Below, one piece after another: positions 1 through 5,573 of a DNA stretch of 7,174 bases. The stretch spans positions 1 through 7,174 of the forward strand of contig JAKSOY010000228.1 of assembly GCA_024405255.1 (NCBI GenBank), given 5' to 3'. This DNA is from Kiritimatiellia bacterium. Lineage in GTDB: Bacteria; Verrucomicrobiota; Kiritimatiellia; RFP12; UBA1067. The notes under the pieces were generated by a model. It was not told the DNA's origin and searched no databases. It was given only the letters and a program-made list of their open reading frames with translations. The position numbers and the translations under genes were made by a program. Numbering within the stretch: position 1 is the stretch's first letter; the number at the start of each line of letters is the position of its first letter.

Positions 1-250
1 CTTCAGGCCGAAGCAGGTCGCGCGTCATGCTGCGAGGCCCTTCAGGCCGAAGCAGGTCGCGCGTCATGCTGCGAGGCCCTTCAGGCCGAAGCAGGTCGCG
101 CGTCATGCTGCGAGGCCCTTCAGGCCGAAGCAGGTCGCGCGTCATGCTGCGAGGCCCTTCAGGCCGAAGCAGGTCGCGCGTCATGCTGCGAGGCCCTTCA
201 GGCCGAAGCAGGTCGCGCGTCATGCTGCGAGGCCCTTCAGGCCGAAGCAG
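1..250. repeat. 39-bp tandem repeat array, 6.4 copies
   Basis: Six units of exactly 39 bp (1-39, 40-78, 79-117, 118-156, 157-195, 196-234) are identical at every base. A seventh copy stops after 16 bp (235-250). Each unit starts CTTCAGGCCGAAGCAGG and ends ATGCTGCGAGGCC. The unit junction holds GGCC-CTTCA-GGCC, which can form a short stem-loop. CCGAAGCAG recurs at 255-263 as a decayed trailing piece. Because 39 is a multiple of three, all three forward frames and one reverse frame stay open through the array. The predicted peptides (for example a 13-residue repeat beginning MLRGPSG) look like no protein family I know, so I read the array as non-coding. It begins at the window edge, so the true copy number is unknown. 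Confidence 0.97.
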
Positions 251-260
251 CCGACCGAAG

Positions 261-287
261 CAGCCTCTTGCCGAGGGCTGATATTTT
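261..287 (+). terminator. Possible weak intrinsic terminator
   Basis: CAGCCTC (261-267) pairs with GAGGGCTG (273-280), with one bulged G and a 5-nt TTGCC loop. ATATTTT follows. This resembles a rho-independent terminator for whatever lies to the left, but the T tract is short and interrupted. The hairpin loop also contains the candidate -35 hexamer of the serA promoter, so the inverted repeat may instead be regulatory or accidental. Confidence 0.3.
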
Positions 288-297
288 ATGGTACAAT
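268..297 (+). promoter_or_regulatory. Putative sigma70-type promoter for serA operon
   Basis: TTGCCG at 268-273 matches 4 of 6 bases of the -35 consensus. TACAAT at 292-297 matches 5 of 6 bases of the -10 consensus. The spacer is 18 bp. A TGG directly before the -10 (289-291) gives an extended -10 TGn. Transcription would start near 303-305 and leave a leader of about 50 nt before serA. The site lies just outside the 39-bp array, in locally AT-rich DNA. Assignment is by consensus match only. Confidence 0.5.
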
Positions 298-306
298 ATT
301 TCTCCA

Positions 307-320
307 TGGGCGCGTGCCCA
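307..320. promoter_or_regulatory. Perfect palindromic hairpin or operator in serA leader
   Basis: TGGGC-GCGT-GCCCA is a perfect 5-bp inverted repeat with a 4-nt centre. It falls a few bases after the predicted transcription start. This position suits an operator for a dimeric regulator or a small stem at the 5' end of the mRNA. There is no T tract after it, so it is not a terminator. Its role is inferred from symmetry and position alone. Confidence 0.4.
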
Positions 321-354
321 CTTTCACCGATAAACTCTAAACTGAAAGAAAACA

Positions 355-1521
355 ATGAACTATAAATATAATTGCCTCAATCCCATCGCGGAAGTGGGGC
401 TGAAGAACCTCGATGAGCGCTATCAGCGCACCGAGAACTTCGCCGAAGCAGATGCGGTTTTCGTGCGCTCGGCGAAGATGGATGAACTCGTACCCGGTGA
501 CAATCTGCTGGCCGTTGCGCGGGCAGGTGCGGGTGTGAACAACATTCCCCATGCCGAATATGCCAAGAAGGGCATCGTGGTGTTCAACACGCCCGGCGCC
601 AATGCAAACGGCGTGAAGGAGCTTGTGCTGGCGGCCATGCTGCTCGCGAGCCGCGACATTGTGGGCGGTGTCGAATGGGTCAAGGCGAATGCCGCCGACC
701 CGGCGATCGGCAAGTCGGCCGAAAAGGCGAAAAAATCCTTTGCCGGAACCGAGATCATGGGCCGGAAGCTCGGCGTGATCGGGTTGGGCGCGATTGGCCA
801 GAAGGTCGCGAATGCGGCGGATGCGCTGGGAATGAAAGTCTACGGCTACGACCCCTACCTCTCGGTCGAAGCGGCGCTGCGCCTGTCGTCGGATATTACA
901 ATTTGCCGCAATGTCGAAGCGATTTACAAAGAATGCGATTTCATCACCATCCACGTGCCCGCGCTGGAGGCGACGAAGGGCATGATCAATGCCGAGGCGA
1001 TCGCCATGATGAAGACGGGCGTGATCGTGGTGAACGCGGCACGCGACGCCCTCGTCAACGAAAAGGACATGCTGGACGCGCTGGCGAGCGGCAAGGTGCG
1101 CAAGTATGTGAGCGATTTCCCGAATCCGACGACGGCGGGCCAGAAGGGCTGCCTGGTGATTCCGCATCTCGGCGCTTCCACGGAGGAGGCCGAAGACAAC
1201 TGTGCCGTGATGGCCGCGAAACAAATGCGCGACTACCTCGAAAACGGCAACATCACGAATTCTGTGAACTATCCGGCTTGTTCGCTCGGACTCTGCACGA
1301 AGGCGGGACGCCTGGCGATCTGCCATAAGAACGAGGCGAACATGATCGGCACGTTCACGTCGCTGCTCGGTCAGGCCAAGGTCAACATCGACGCCATTGC
1401 CAACAAGAGCCGCGGCAATTTCGCCTACACGCTCATCGACGTCGATTCGCCCGTGCCGGACGAAGTGGTCTCCGCGCTCAAGGCGAGCGAAGCGGTCATC
1501 CGCGTGCGGGTCATCAAGTAA
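355..1521 (+). CDS. serA: D-3-phosphoglycerate dehydrogenase, short ACT-domain type
   Basis: This enzyme oxidises 3-phosphoglycerate to 3-phosphohydroxypyruvate with NAD, the first step of cytosolic L-serine synthesis. The 388 residues fit the compact class of SerA. An N-terminal substrate-domain lobe is followed by a Rossmann NAD domain with GLGAIG at 143-148 and the coenzyme-selecting Asp166 (GYDPY). Then come the substrate/catalytic Arg230 (NAARDA) and the catalytic His271 in IPHLGASTEEAEDN. A C-terminal ACT domain covers about 318-388 (NIDAIANKSRGNFAYTLIDVD) and in this family usually senses serine. The segment SDFPNP (253-258) has no Glu where many relatives have the catalytic Glu of DVFPTEP. 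The ATG at 355 is preceded only by a weak A-rich GAAAGAAAA. The gene is first in the apparent operon, 30 bp before gspF. The family call is firm; substrate could be another 2-hydroxyacid. Confidence 0.93.
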   Translation: MNYKYNCLNPIAEVGLKNLDERYQRTENFAEADAVFVRSAKMDELVPGDNLLAVARAGAGVNNIPHAEYAKKGIVVFNTPGANANGVKELVLAAMLLASRDIVGGVEWVKANAADPAIGKSAEKAKKSFAGTEIMGRKLGVIGLGAIGQKVANAADALGMKVYGYDPYLSVEAALRLSSDITICRNVEAIYKECDFITIHVPALEATKGMINAEAIAMMKTGVIVVNAARDALVNEKDMLDALASGKVRKYVSDFPNPTTAGQKGCLVIPHLGASTEEAEDNCAVMAAKQMRDYLENGNITNSVNYPACSLGLCTKAGRLAICHKNEANMIGTFTSLLGQAKVNIDAIANKSRGNFAYTLIDVDSPVPDEVVSALKASEAVIRVRVIK

Positions 1522-1551
1522 GGTGTTAAGTCAAAGATTGGAACAGAGAGT

Positions 1552-2817
1552 ATGGCGGCATTCAGCTACAAGGCAATGACCAAAGACGGTCGACGCGTGG
1601 ACGGAACGGTCCAGGCGGACGACCGGCGTGGGGCGCTTGCCGCCGTGCGCAAACTCGGGCATACGCCGCTTTCCGTCTCGGAGGCGGGAGGCGGTGGTGC
1701 CGTTGCCCGGAAGACGGCGACGACGAAGAAGAAGAGCGGCGGCGGCATCCTCGACATGAAATTCGGCGGCAAGTCGGATGCTATGACCGAGATGGAAGTG
1801 CTGCTGTTCACGAGCGAGCTGGCGGACCTCCTTGAAGCCGGCATGACGCTTGGCCAGGCGTTGGGATGCCTGGCGAACCAAGGTGAAGAAGGCAGCGCGC
1901 AGCGGACGGTGGCGCAGGACCTTTGCGCCCGCATCGTCAACGGCGAAGCGTTCTCCGACGCCGTGGCGCATCATCCCAAGACATTCCGTCCGCTCTACGC
2001 GAATATGATCCGCGCCGGCGAAGCTTCGGGTGCGATGGTGGGCGTGCTGCATCGTCTCGTCGAGCATTATGAGCGTTTCGACTCGATGAAGGCGAAGATC
2101 AAGGGTGCGATGATGTACCCGGCGTTCGTGCTGGTCTTCGGCGTGGGCGCGGTGATTCTCGCGATGGGCTTCATCATCCCGCGGTTCAAGAAAGTGTTCG
2201 ATTCGCTGGGCGGTTCGTTGCCGACGCCAACGGCCGTGTTGCTCAGCATGAGCGATTTCATGCTTGAATACGGCTGGTTGATGGCGCTCATCATTGCGGC
2301 CGCAGTCGTGTGGTTCAGCAAGTGGAAGCAGACGCCGGCAGGGCGGGCCAAGGTCGACGGCTGGAAGCTGAAGATGCCGCTTGTGAAGGGCATTGTCGCG
2401 GCAGGTGCCTATTCGTCCCTGGCCTTTACGTTGCAGACGCTGCTCACGAATGGCGTGAACGTGCTGCAGGCGCTCAAGATCGCCGAAGACACGTGCGACA
2501 ATGCCGTGATCGGGCAGGCCCTTTCGGTTGCGCGCAAGCGCGTGACGGACGGTACAACGATTTCGGGACCGTTGGCGGCCTCCGGCGCGTTCCCGCGGAT
2601 GATGACGGACATGCTGGCGGTCGGCGAGCAGGCCGGCAATATGGCATCGTCGCTGGGGCACATCGGCATGCGCTACCAGAAGGACATGGACCGCAACATC
2701 GCCAAGTTCACGAATGCGCTGGGACCGCTTTTGATCGGCGTCATTTCCGTCGGCGTCGGCTTCATCGCCTACGCCATCGTGAGCGCCGTCTTCGCGGTGT
2801 CGAACTCGTTGGGGTGA
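1552..2817 (+). CDS. gspF: Type II secretion inner-membrane platform protein GspF
   Basis: GspF/PilC-family proteins sit in the inner membrane and couple the assembly ATPase to addition of pseudopilin subunits. At 421 residues the length is normal. The N-terminus has the family's FSYKAMTKDGRRVDGTV start (4-20), then a Gly/Lys-rich linker (46-66). Two T2SSF domains follow: about 84-206, with GEASG at 156-160, and about 287-410, with GEQAGNM at 358-364. Three membrane helices are visible, near 190-210, 240-256 and 391-415. GAGAG lies 5-9 bp before the ATG at 1552 and serves as a modest ribosome site. serA ends 30 bp upstream with no terminator. In most T2SS operons the gspE ATPase precedes gspF; here serA takes that place. 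A type IV pilus PilC is the alternative, but the gspG-K genes that follow favour GspF. Confidence 0.93.
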   Translation: MAAFSYKAMTKDGRRVDGTVQADDRRGALAAVRKLGHTPLSVSEAGGGGAVARKTATTKKKSGGGILDMKFGGKSDAMTEMEVLLFTSELADLLEAGMTLGQALGCLANQGEEGSAQRTVAQDLCARIVNGEAFSDAVAHHPKTFRPLYANMIRAGEASGAMVGVLHRLVEHYERFDSMKAKIKGAMMYPAFVLVFGVGAVILAMGFIIPRFKKVFDSLGGSLPTPTAVLLSMSDFMLEYGWLMALIIAAAVVWFSKWKQTPAGRAKVDGWKLKMPLVKGIVAAGAYSSLAFTLQTLLTNGVNVLQALKIAEDTCDNAVIGQALSVARKRVTDGTTISGPLAASGAFPRMMTDMLAVGEQAGNMASSLGHIGMRYQKDMDRNIAKFTNALGPLLIGVISVGVGFIAYAIVSAVFAVSNSLG

Positions 2818-2822
2818 GGAAG

Positions 2823-2878
2823 GTTTAAGGTTAAAAGTTAAAAGTTAAAGGTTGAAAGTTAAAGGGTTAGTGGTTAGA
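2823..2878 (+). repeat. Heptanucleotide repeat array, C-free, before gspG
   Basis: Eight consecutive 7-bp units can be read here: GTTTAAG at 2823, GTTAAAA at 2830 and 2837, GTTAAAG at 2844, GTTGAAA at 2851, GTTAAAG at 2858, GGTTAGT at 2865 and GGTTAGA at 2872. There is no C on the + strand in the array and only one C in the whole 2818-2906 gap. The array fills most of the space between gspF and gspG. I see no terminator hairpin and no clear -35/-10 pair here. The RNA from it would be nearly unable to form G-C pairs. Confidence 0.9.
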
Positions 2879-2894
2879 GGGACTAAATTTAGAA

Positions 2895-2900
2895 AAGGAG
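2895..2900 (+). promoter_or_regulatory. Strong Shine-Dalgarno of gspG
   Basis: AAGGAG lies 6 bp before the gspG ATG at 2907. It is the best ribosome binding site in the window and follows an unstructured C-poor leader. This fits the need for many copies of the major pseudopilin relative to its neighbours, which have weaker sites or overlapping starts. Confidence 0.8.
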
Positions 2901-2906
2901 AAAATA

Positions 2907-3335
2907 ATGAATCAGGAACAGAAGATTGCTGAGCAGGCTAGCAAGGCCGGCTTCACGCTCATCGAAATCATCATCGCCATCGCGATCGTCGGTATCATGG
3001 CCGCCGTCGCCGTGCCGAACATCAACAAGCACATCAAGCGTGCGCGTATCAATGCGTGCCAGCAGCTGATTCAGACGGCTGCGCAGGCTACGACGACCTA
3101 CTCGCTCGACCACAGCGGCAAGGTGCCGGATTCCCAGGACGCCTGGGTCGAGGCGCTGACGGGCGGTGACGATCCGGAGATCGAAGGCGGCGCGGATGCG
3201 CTGAACGATCCCTGGGGCAATCCGCTCCACTTCGAGCGCGTGGGCAAGGGCGGTCGTTTCAAAATCACGTCGGATGGCCCGGACATGGAATCGGGTACGG
3301 ACGACGACTTGACGAACATCGCCGACAAGAAGTAA
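2907..3335 (+). CDS. gspG: Major pseudopilin GspG
   Basis: GspG is the main subunit of the periplasmic T2SS pseudopilus, the piston-like fibre thought to push substrates through the secretin. The 142-residue precursor has a 15-residue leader ending at Gly15. Prepilin peptidase would cut before Phe16, in GFTLIE. The mature Glu5 (Glu20) is present, and the hydrophobic N-terminal helix runs to about residue 38. The C-terminus carries the GspG signature: DPWGNPLHFE (101-110), then SDGPDMESGTDDDLTN (122-137). The latter matches the calcium-binding loop seen in GspG proteins. It starts with a strong AAGGAG site after the heptad array and ends 3 bp before gspH. The signature separates it from ordinary type IV pilins. 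Confidence 0.96.
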   Translation: MNQEQKIAEQASKAGFTLIEIIIAIAIVGIMAAVAVPNINKHIKRARINACQQLIQTAAQATTTYSLDHSGKVPDSQDAWVEALTGGDDPEIEGGADALNDPWGNPLHFERVGKGGRFKITSDGPDMESGTDDDLTNIADKK

Positions 3336-3338
3336 TCG

Positions 3339-4139
3339 GTGAAGCGCGGTTTCACACTTGTTGAAATCGTCATCGTTCTTGCGATCATGGCCATCATCAT
3401 GGGAACGGCTGTGATGAGCGTGGGAACGGGGATGAAATCAGCACGCCTTCGCGATGCGGCGCGTACGGTTCAGTTGTACACGCGGCATGCGAAGGCCGTG
3501 GCGCTGCTCAAGCAGCGCCCGGTGGTGTTGCGTTTCGAAGAAGTGTGCGAGGGCGGCCAGTTCGTGAAAAGCCGTGTGACCTTGACCTTCTCCGGCGATG
3601 CGACGAGTGCAAGCGGTGAAACGGGAATCGGCGTCGGCCATAACGGCAGCGGTTCGTCCGACGGCCTCACGCGGACGTTGACGGGGCTTGTCGTCGGGGC
3701 CGATGTGACGGCGGACGGTCTTCTGGCGCCTTCGGACGACACGGACGAAGCCCCGGATCCGCTGATGGCCGAACCGCGCGAATTCGAAGGCATCCGCATC
3801 CAGGCGAAGCTGAAGGAAGAAGAGGTGGCGCGTTCGCGCATCTCGGTGTTCAGTACGGCGGATCTGCTCATCAAGAAGCGCGCGGATGCCGATGCCGCCA
3901 AACGCGAGGCGGAGGCGGCGAAGGCCGAGCGCCTCGGCAAGACGACGGCGAAGGACGACGAGAAGGACGATGACGTGTTCAAGGAGGAGGAAGAAAAGGA
4001 ATCTTCCTTCTCGGTCGTCTACGAAGCGAACGGCCGTTGCGATCCGTTTCTGGTGACCGTCTTCAAGGACGGTACCGACGAACGCGACGGTCTGACCGTG
4101 AGCATCGGCCGATTCGGCCGTACGGTGACGGGGGACTGA
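3339..4139 (+). CDS. gspH: Minor pseudopilin GspH-like with charged insert
   Basis: This is a minor pseudopilin, expected near the pseudopilus tip. It starts at GTG 3339, 3 bp after the gspG stop. The GTG is required because the next in-frame Met lies inside the membrane helix, while GTG gives the three-residue leader plus Gly4 and a cleavage site before Phe5 (RGFTLVE, mature Glu5 = Glu9). After the helix the protein has GspH-like features, ending in FSVVYEANG (224-232) and LTVSIGRFGRTVTG (252-265). At 266 residues it is longer than typical GspH. Much of the excess is a Lys/Glu/Ala/Asp-rich, probably helical stretch at about 178-222, with EEEEKE near its end. A Gly/Ser-rich stretch lies at 85-108. 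Gene order supports the GspH call; a GspH/FimT-type pilin is the closest alternative. Confidence 0.82.
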   Translation: MKRGFTLVEIVIVLAIMAIIMGTAVMSVGTGMKSARLRDAARTVQLYTRHAKAVALLKQRPVVLRFEEVCEGGQFVKSRVTLTFSGDATSASGETGIGVGHNGSGSSDGLTRTLTGLVVGADVTADGLLAPSDDTDEAPDPLMAEPREFEGIRIQAKLKEEEVARSRISVFSTADLLIKKRADADAAKREAEAAKAERLGKTTAKDDEKDDDVFKEEEEKESSFSVVYEANGRCDPFLVTVFKDGTDERDGLTVSIGRFGRTVTGD

Positions 4140-4143
4140 CACG

Positions 4144-4617
4144 ATGAGACGTCGCGGCTTTACTCTGATCGAAGTCCTTGTTTCCAGCGTGGTGCTGACG
4201 CTGGGGCTGCTTTCCGCGCTTGCGCTCTTTACGCAGAGCCAGCGCATGATGATGGCGTCGGTGCGGTTTGAAACTGCCCAGCGCGTCCTGAACTATTTTG
4301 AAATGGTGCACCCGATTCCGAATCCGGACCAGGTCACGGGCGATCCGCTGGAAGACGATCTGCTGAACATCGACGAAGAGCGGGCGGAAGACCTGTGCGA
4401 CAATCTGGAGATCGACCTCGGGCCGAAGGACCGCGAATTGATTTCCGGCTATACGGTGTCGCGTGAAGTGGACGACATCGACGACGAAGAGATCGAGCGC
4501 AACGGCGGCATCTATACGGTTCGCACCACGGTGAAGTGGGGCGGCAATCTGCGCGGCGTCGAGCCGGAAGAAGAGACGGTTGTGAAACTCTGGTGGAAGG
4601 GGTCGAAGGGCGAATGA
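4144..4617 (+). CDS. gspI: Minor pseudopilin GspI-like
   Basis: GspI nucleates the GspI-J-K tip complex of the pseudopilus. The 157-residue precursor begins MRRRGFTLIEVLVSS, giving a cleavage site after Gly5 and mature Glu5 at residue 10. One membrane helix covers about 8-30, and a small globular domain follows. The middle is acidic (67-92 and 109-119, with DDIDDEEIE). The end, with TVRTTVKWGG (125-134) and VVKLWWKG (146-153), looks like the terminal strands of the family. It starts 4 bp after gspH and its stop overlaps the gspJ start (ATGA). The name rests on the prepilin motif, size and place between gspH and gspJ. PilV is the type IV pilus counterpart. Confidence 0.82.
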   Translation: MRRRGFTLIEVLVSSVVLTLGLLSALALFTQSQRMMMASVRFETAQRVLNYFEMVHPIPNPDQVTGDPLEDDLLNIDEERAEDLCDNLEIDLGPKDRELISGYTVSREVDDIDDEEIERNGGIYTVRTTVKWGGNLRGVEPEEETVVKLWWKGSKGE

Positions 4618-5573
4618 AACGCGCGGGCTTCACGATGATCGAGATGGTTCTCGCGATCACGATCCTTGCGATCATGACCGTGGTGACCTCCATCGTGTTC
4701 ACCAGCGTGACGAATTCGTGGAAGAAGTCCACGACGGTTGCCGAACGCATGCAGACGGCGGACTACGCGCTCAACCAGATCGTCGCGGGCCTGCGCAGCG
4801 CCTACTATCCGGCGGACGGCAACCAGAAGGATGAATGGGGACTGTCCCTCATCGACCAGGGCGAAGGCGAGGATGCGTCGTCCAGCGACATCATCGAATG
4901 GACCAAGCTGGGTAACTCCATCGTTGGCAACAAGTCCACACTGACGGAGACATCGCATCGCGTGCGCCTGTGGGTGGAAGAGGCGCCGCGCCAGCGCGTC
5001 GGTACGAACATCGAGGAACCGGGCGGCCTTTGGGCGCGCGTGTGGAACCCCGATTTGTTCTCCGAGGAAGGAAACGACAATTTCGACGAAGACCAGTACG
5101 GTGAAGAGTTCCTGCTGGTGGAAGACGTCATCGGATTCGACTGCGTGGTGCAGAAGGACGCGAAAGAAGTTGAGGAAGACGGGCAGCCCAAGTGGTCCGA
5201 AACATGGGACACTTCGAACTGCGTGCCGTGGCGCGTGAAGATCACCTTCCGGATGAAGCCGCCGGAATCGGGCGATGAACCGCTGCCGATTCTGCGCGTG
5301 GTGGAAATCCCCGTGTGGAAACTGTCGCAGAACCCGTTCTCGCTCGACTCGAACGGTAAGGGCGGGAAAAACGACAAGAACAACAATAAGAACGGCGGCA
5401 AAAACGGCGGTAACAGCGGCAACTCGGGCAACAACAAGGGTGGCGGCAGCACGCCGGGCGGCGGTGCCCGCGGTGGCAGCACACCGGGCGGCGGCGCTCG
5501 TGGCGGCGGTATGCCGGGCGGTAGCGGAATGATGCCGGGCGGCGGGATGATGCCGGGAGGACCGATGCGATGA
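4614..5573 (+). CDS. gspJ: Minor pseudopilin GspJ-like with Gly/Asn-rich tail
   Basis: This is a tip-complex minor pseudopilin. I start it at ATG 4614, which overlaps the gspI stop in ATGA and has GAAGGG at 4605-4610. That gives a leader of four residues plus Gly5, then FTMIE with mature Glu5 at residue 10. An upstream in-frame ATG at 4536 would add 26 residues and is unlikely. The first ~240 residues match the GspJ layout: a long N-terminal helix with YALNQIVAGLRSAYYP (51-66), then a beta-rich domain ending LPILRVVEIPVW (224-235). Residues 246-319 are an unusual low-complexity tail, first Gly/Asn/Lys, then STPGGGARGG twice (279-298), then MPGG repeats. The precursor is 319 residues, longer than usual because of this tail. 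The end overlaps gspK by 4 bp. Confidence 0.85.
   Translation: MKRAGFTMIEMVLAITILAIMTVVTSIVFTSVTNSWKKSTTVAERMQTADYALNQIVAGLRSAYYPADGNQKDEWGLSLIDQGEGEDASSSDIIEWTKLGNSIVGNKSTLTETSHRVRLWVEEAPRQRVGTNIEEPGGLWARVWNPDLFSEEGNDNFDEDQYGEEFLLVEDVIGFDCVVQKDAKEVEEDGQPKWSETWDTSNCVPWRVKITFRMKPPESGDEPLPILRVVEIPVWKLSQNPFSLDSNGKGGKNDKNNNKNGGKNGGNSGNSGNNKGGGSTPGGGARGGSTPGGGARGGGMPGGSGMMPGGGMMPGGPMR
5349..5570 (+). repeat. Low-complexity Gly/Asn coding repeat in gspJ
   Basis: This stretch encodes the GspJ tail. It contains two near-identical 30-bp units (5448-5477 and 5478-5507), each coding STPGGGARGG and differing only at third codon positions. MPGG-type repeats follow (5511-5559). Upstream, 5349-5447 is built mainly from GGC, GGT, AAC and AAG codons. 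The synonymous differences between the two units suggest they are kept as protein sequence and are not a very recent DNA duplication. Confidence 0.85.

Larger units (their letters stand above)
1..354. other. Gene-free region upstream of serA
   Basis: No convincing gene is visible in the first 354 bases. The left 250 bp is the tandem array. The rest holds a GC hairpin, a promoter-like pair of hexamers, a palindrome and the A-rich leader of serA. One forward frame is open from base 1 to a TAA at 331-333 and could in principle be the tail of an upstream gene. Its sequence is only the repeat-encoded LQAEAGRASCCEA unit followed by about 30 unremarkable residues, and it would run through the serA promoter, so I do not call it a gene. 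Confidence 0.7.

Noticed and set aside
1..250. CRISPR array
   Set aside because: The 39-bp units follow each other directly with no variable spacers, and no cas-like gene is in view.
27..281. 84-residue forward ORF made of the MLRGPSG-type repeat
   Set aside because: It is only the tandem array read in one frame. The other two forward frames are also open, no ribosome site precedes it, and it has no family resemblance.
337..1326. 329-residue reverse-strand ORF opposite serA
   Set aside because: It lies wholly against a well-supported gene, is rich in Arg/His as expected for the antisense of GC-rich codons, and shows no domain.
1531..2661. 376-residue reverse-strand ORF opposite gspF
   Set aside because: It is an antisense shadow of gspF with Arg/His-rich, domain-free sequence.
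2823..2906. Separate promoter for gspG inside the heptad array
   Set aside because: TTGAAA at 2852-2857 resembles a -35, but no acceptable -10 lies at 16-18 bp spacing.
4536..4613. Earlier in-frame start for gspJ
   Set aside because: It would put 26 Arg-rich residues before the prepilin leader. The ATG at 4614, with ATGA overlap and a GAAGGG site, fits the family better.
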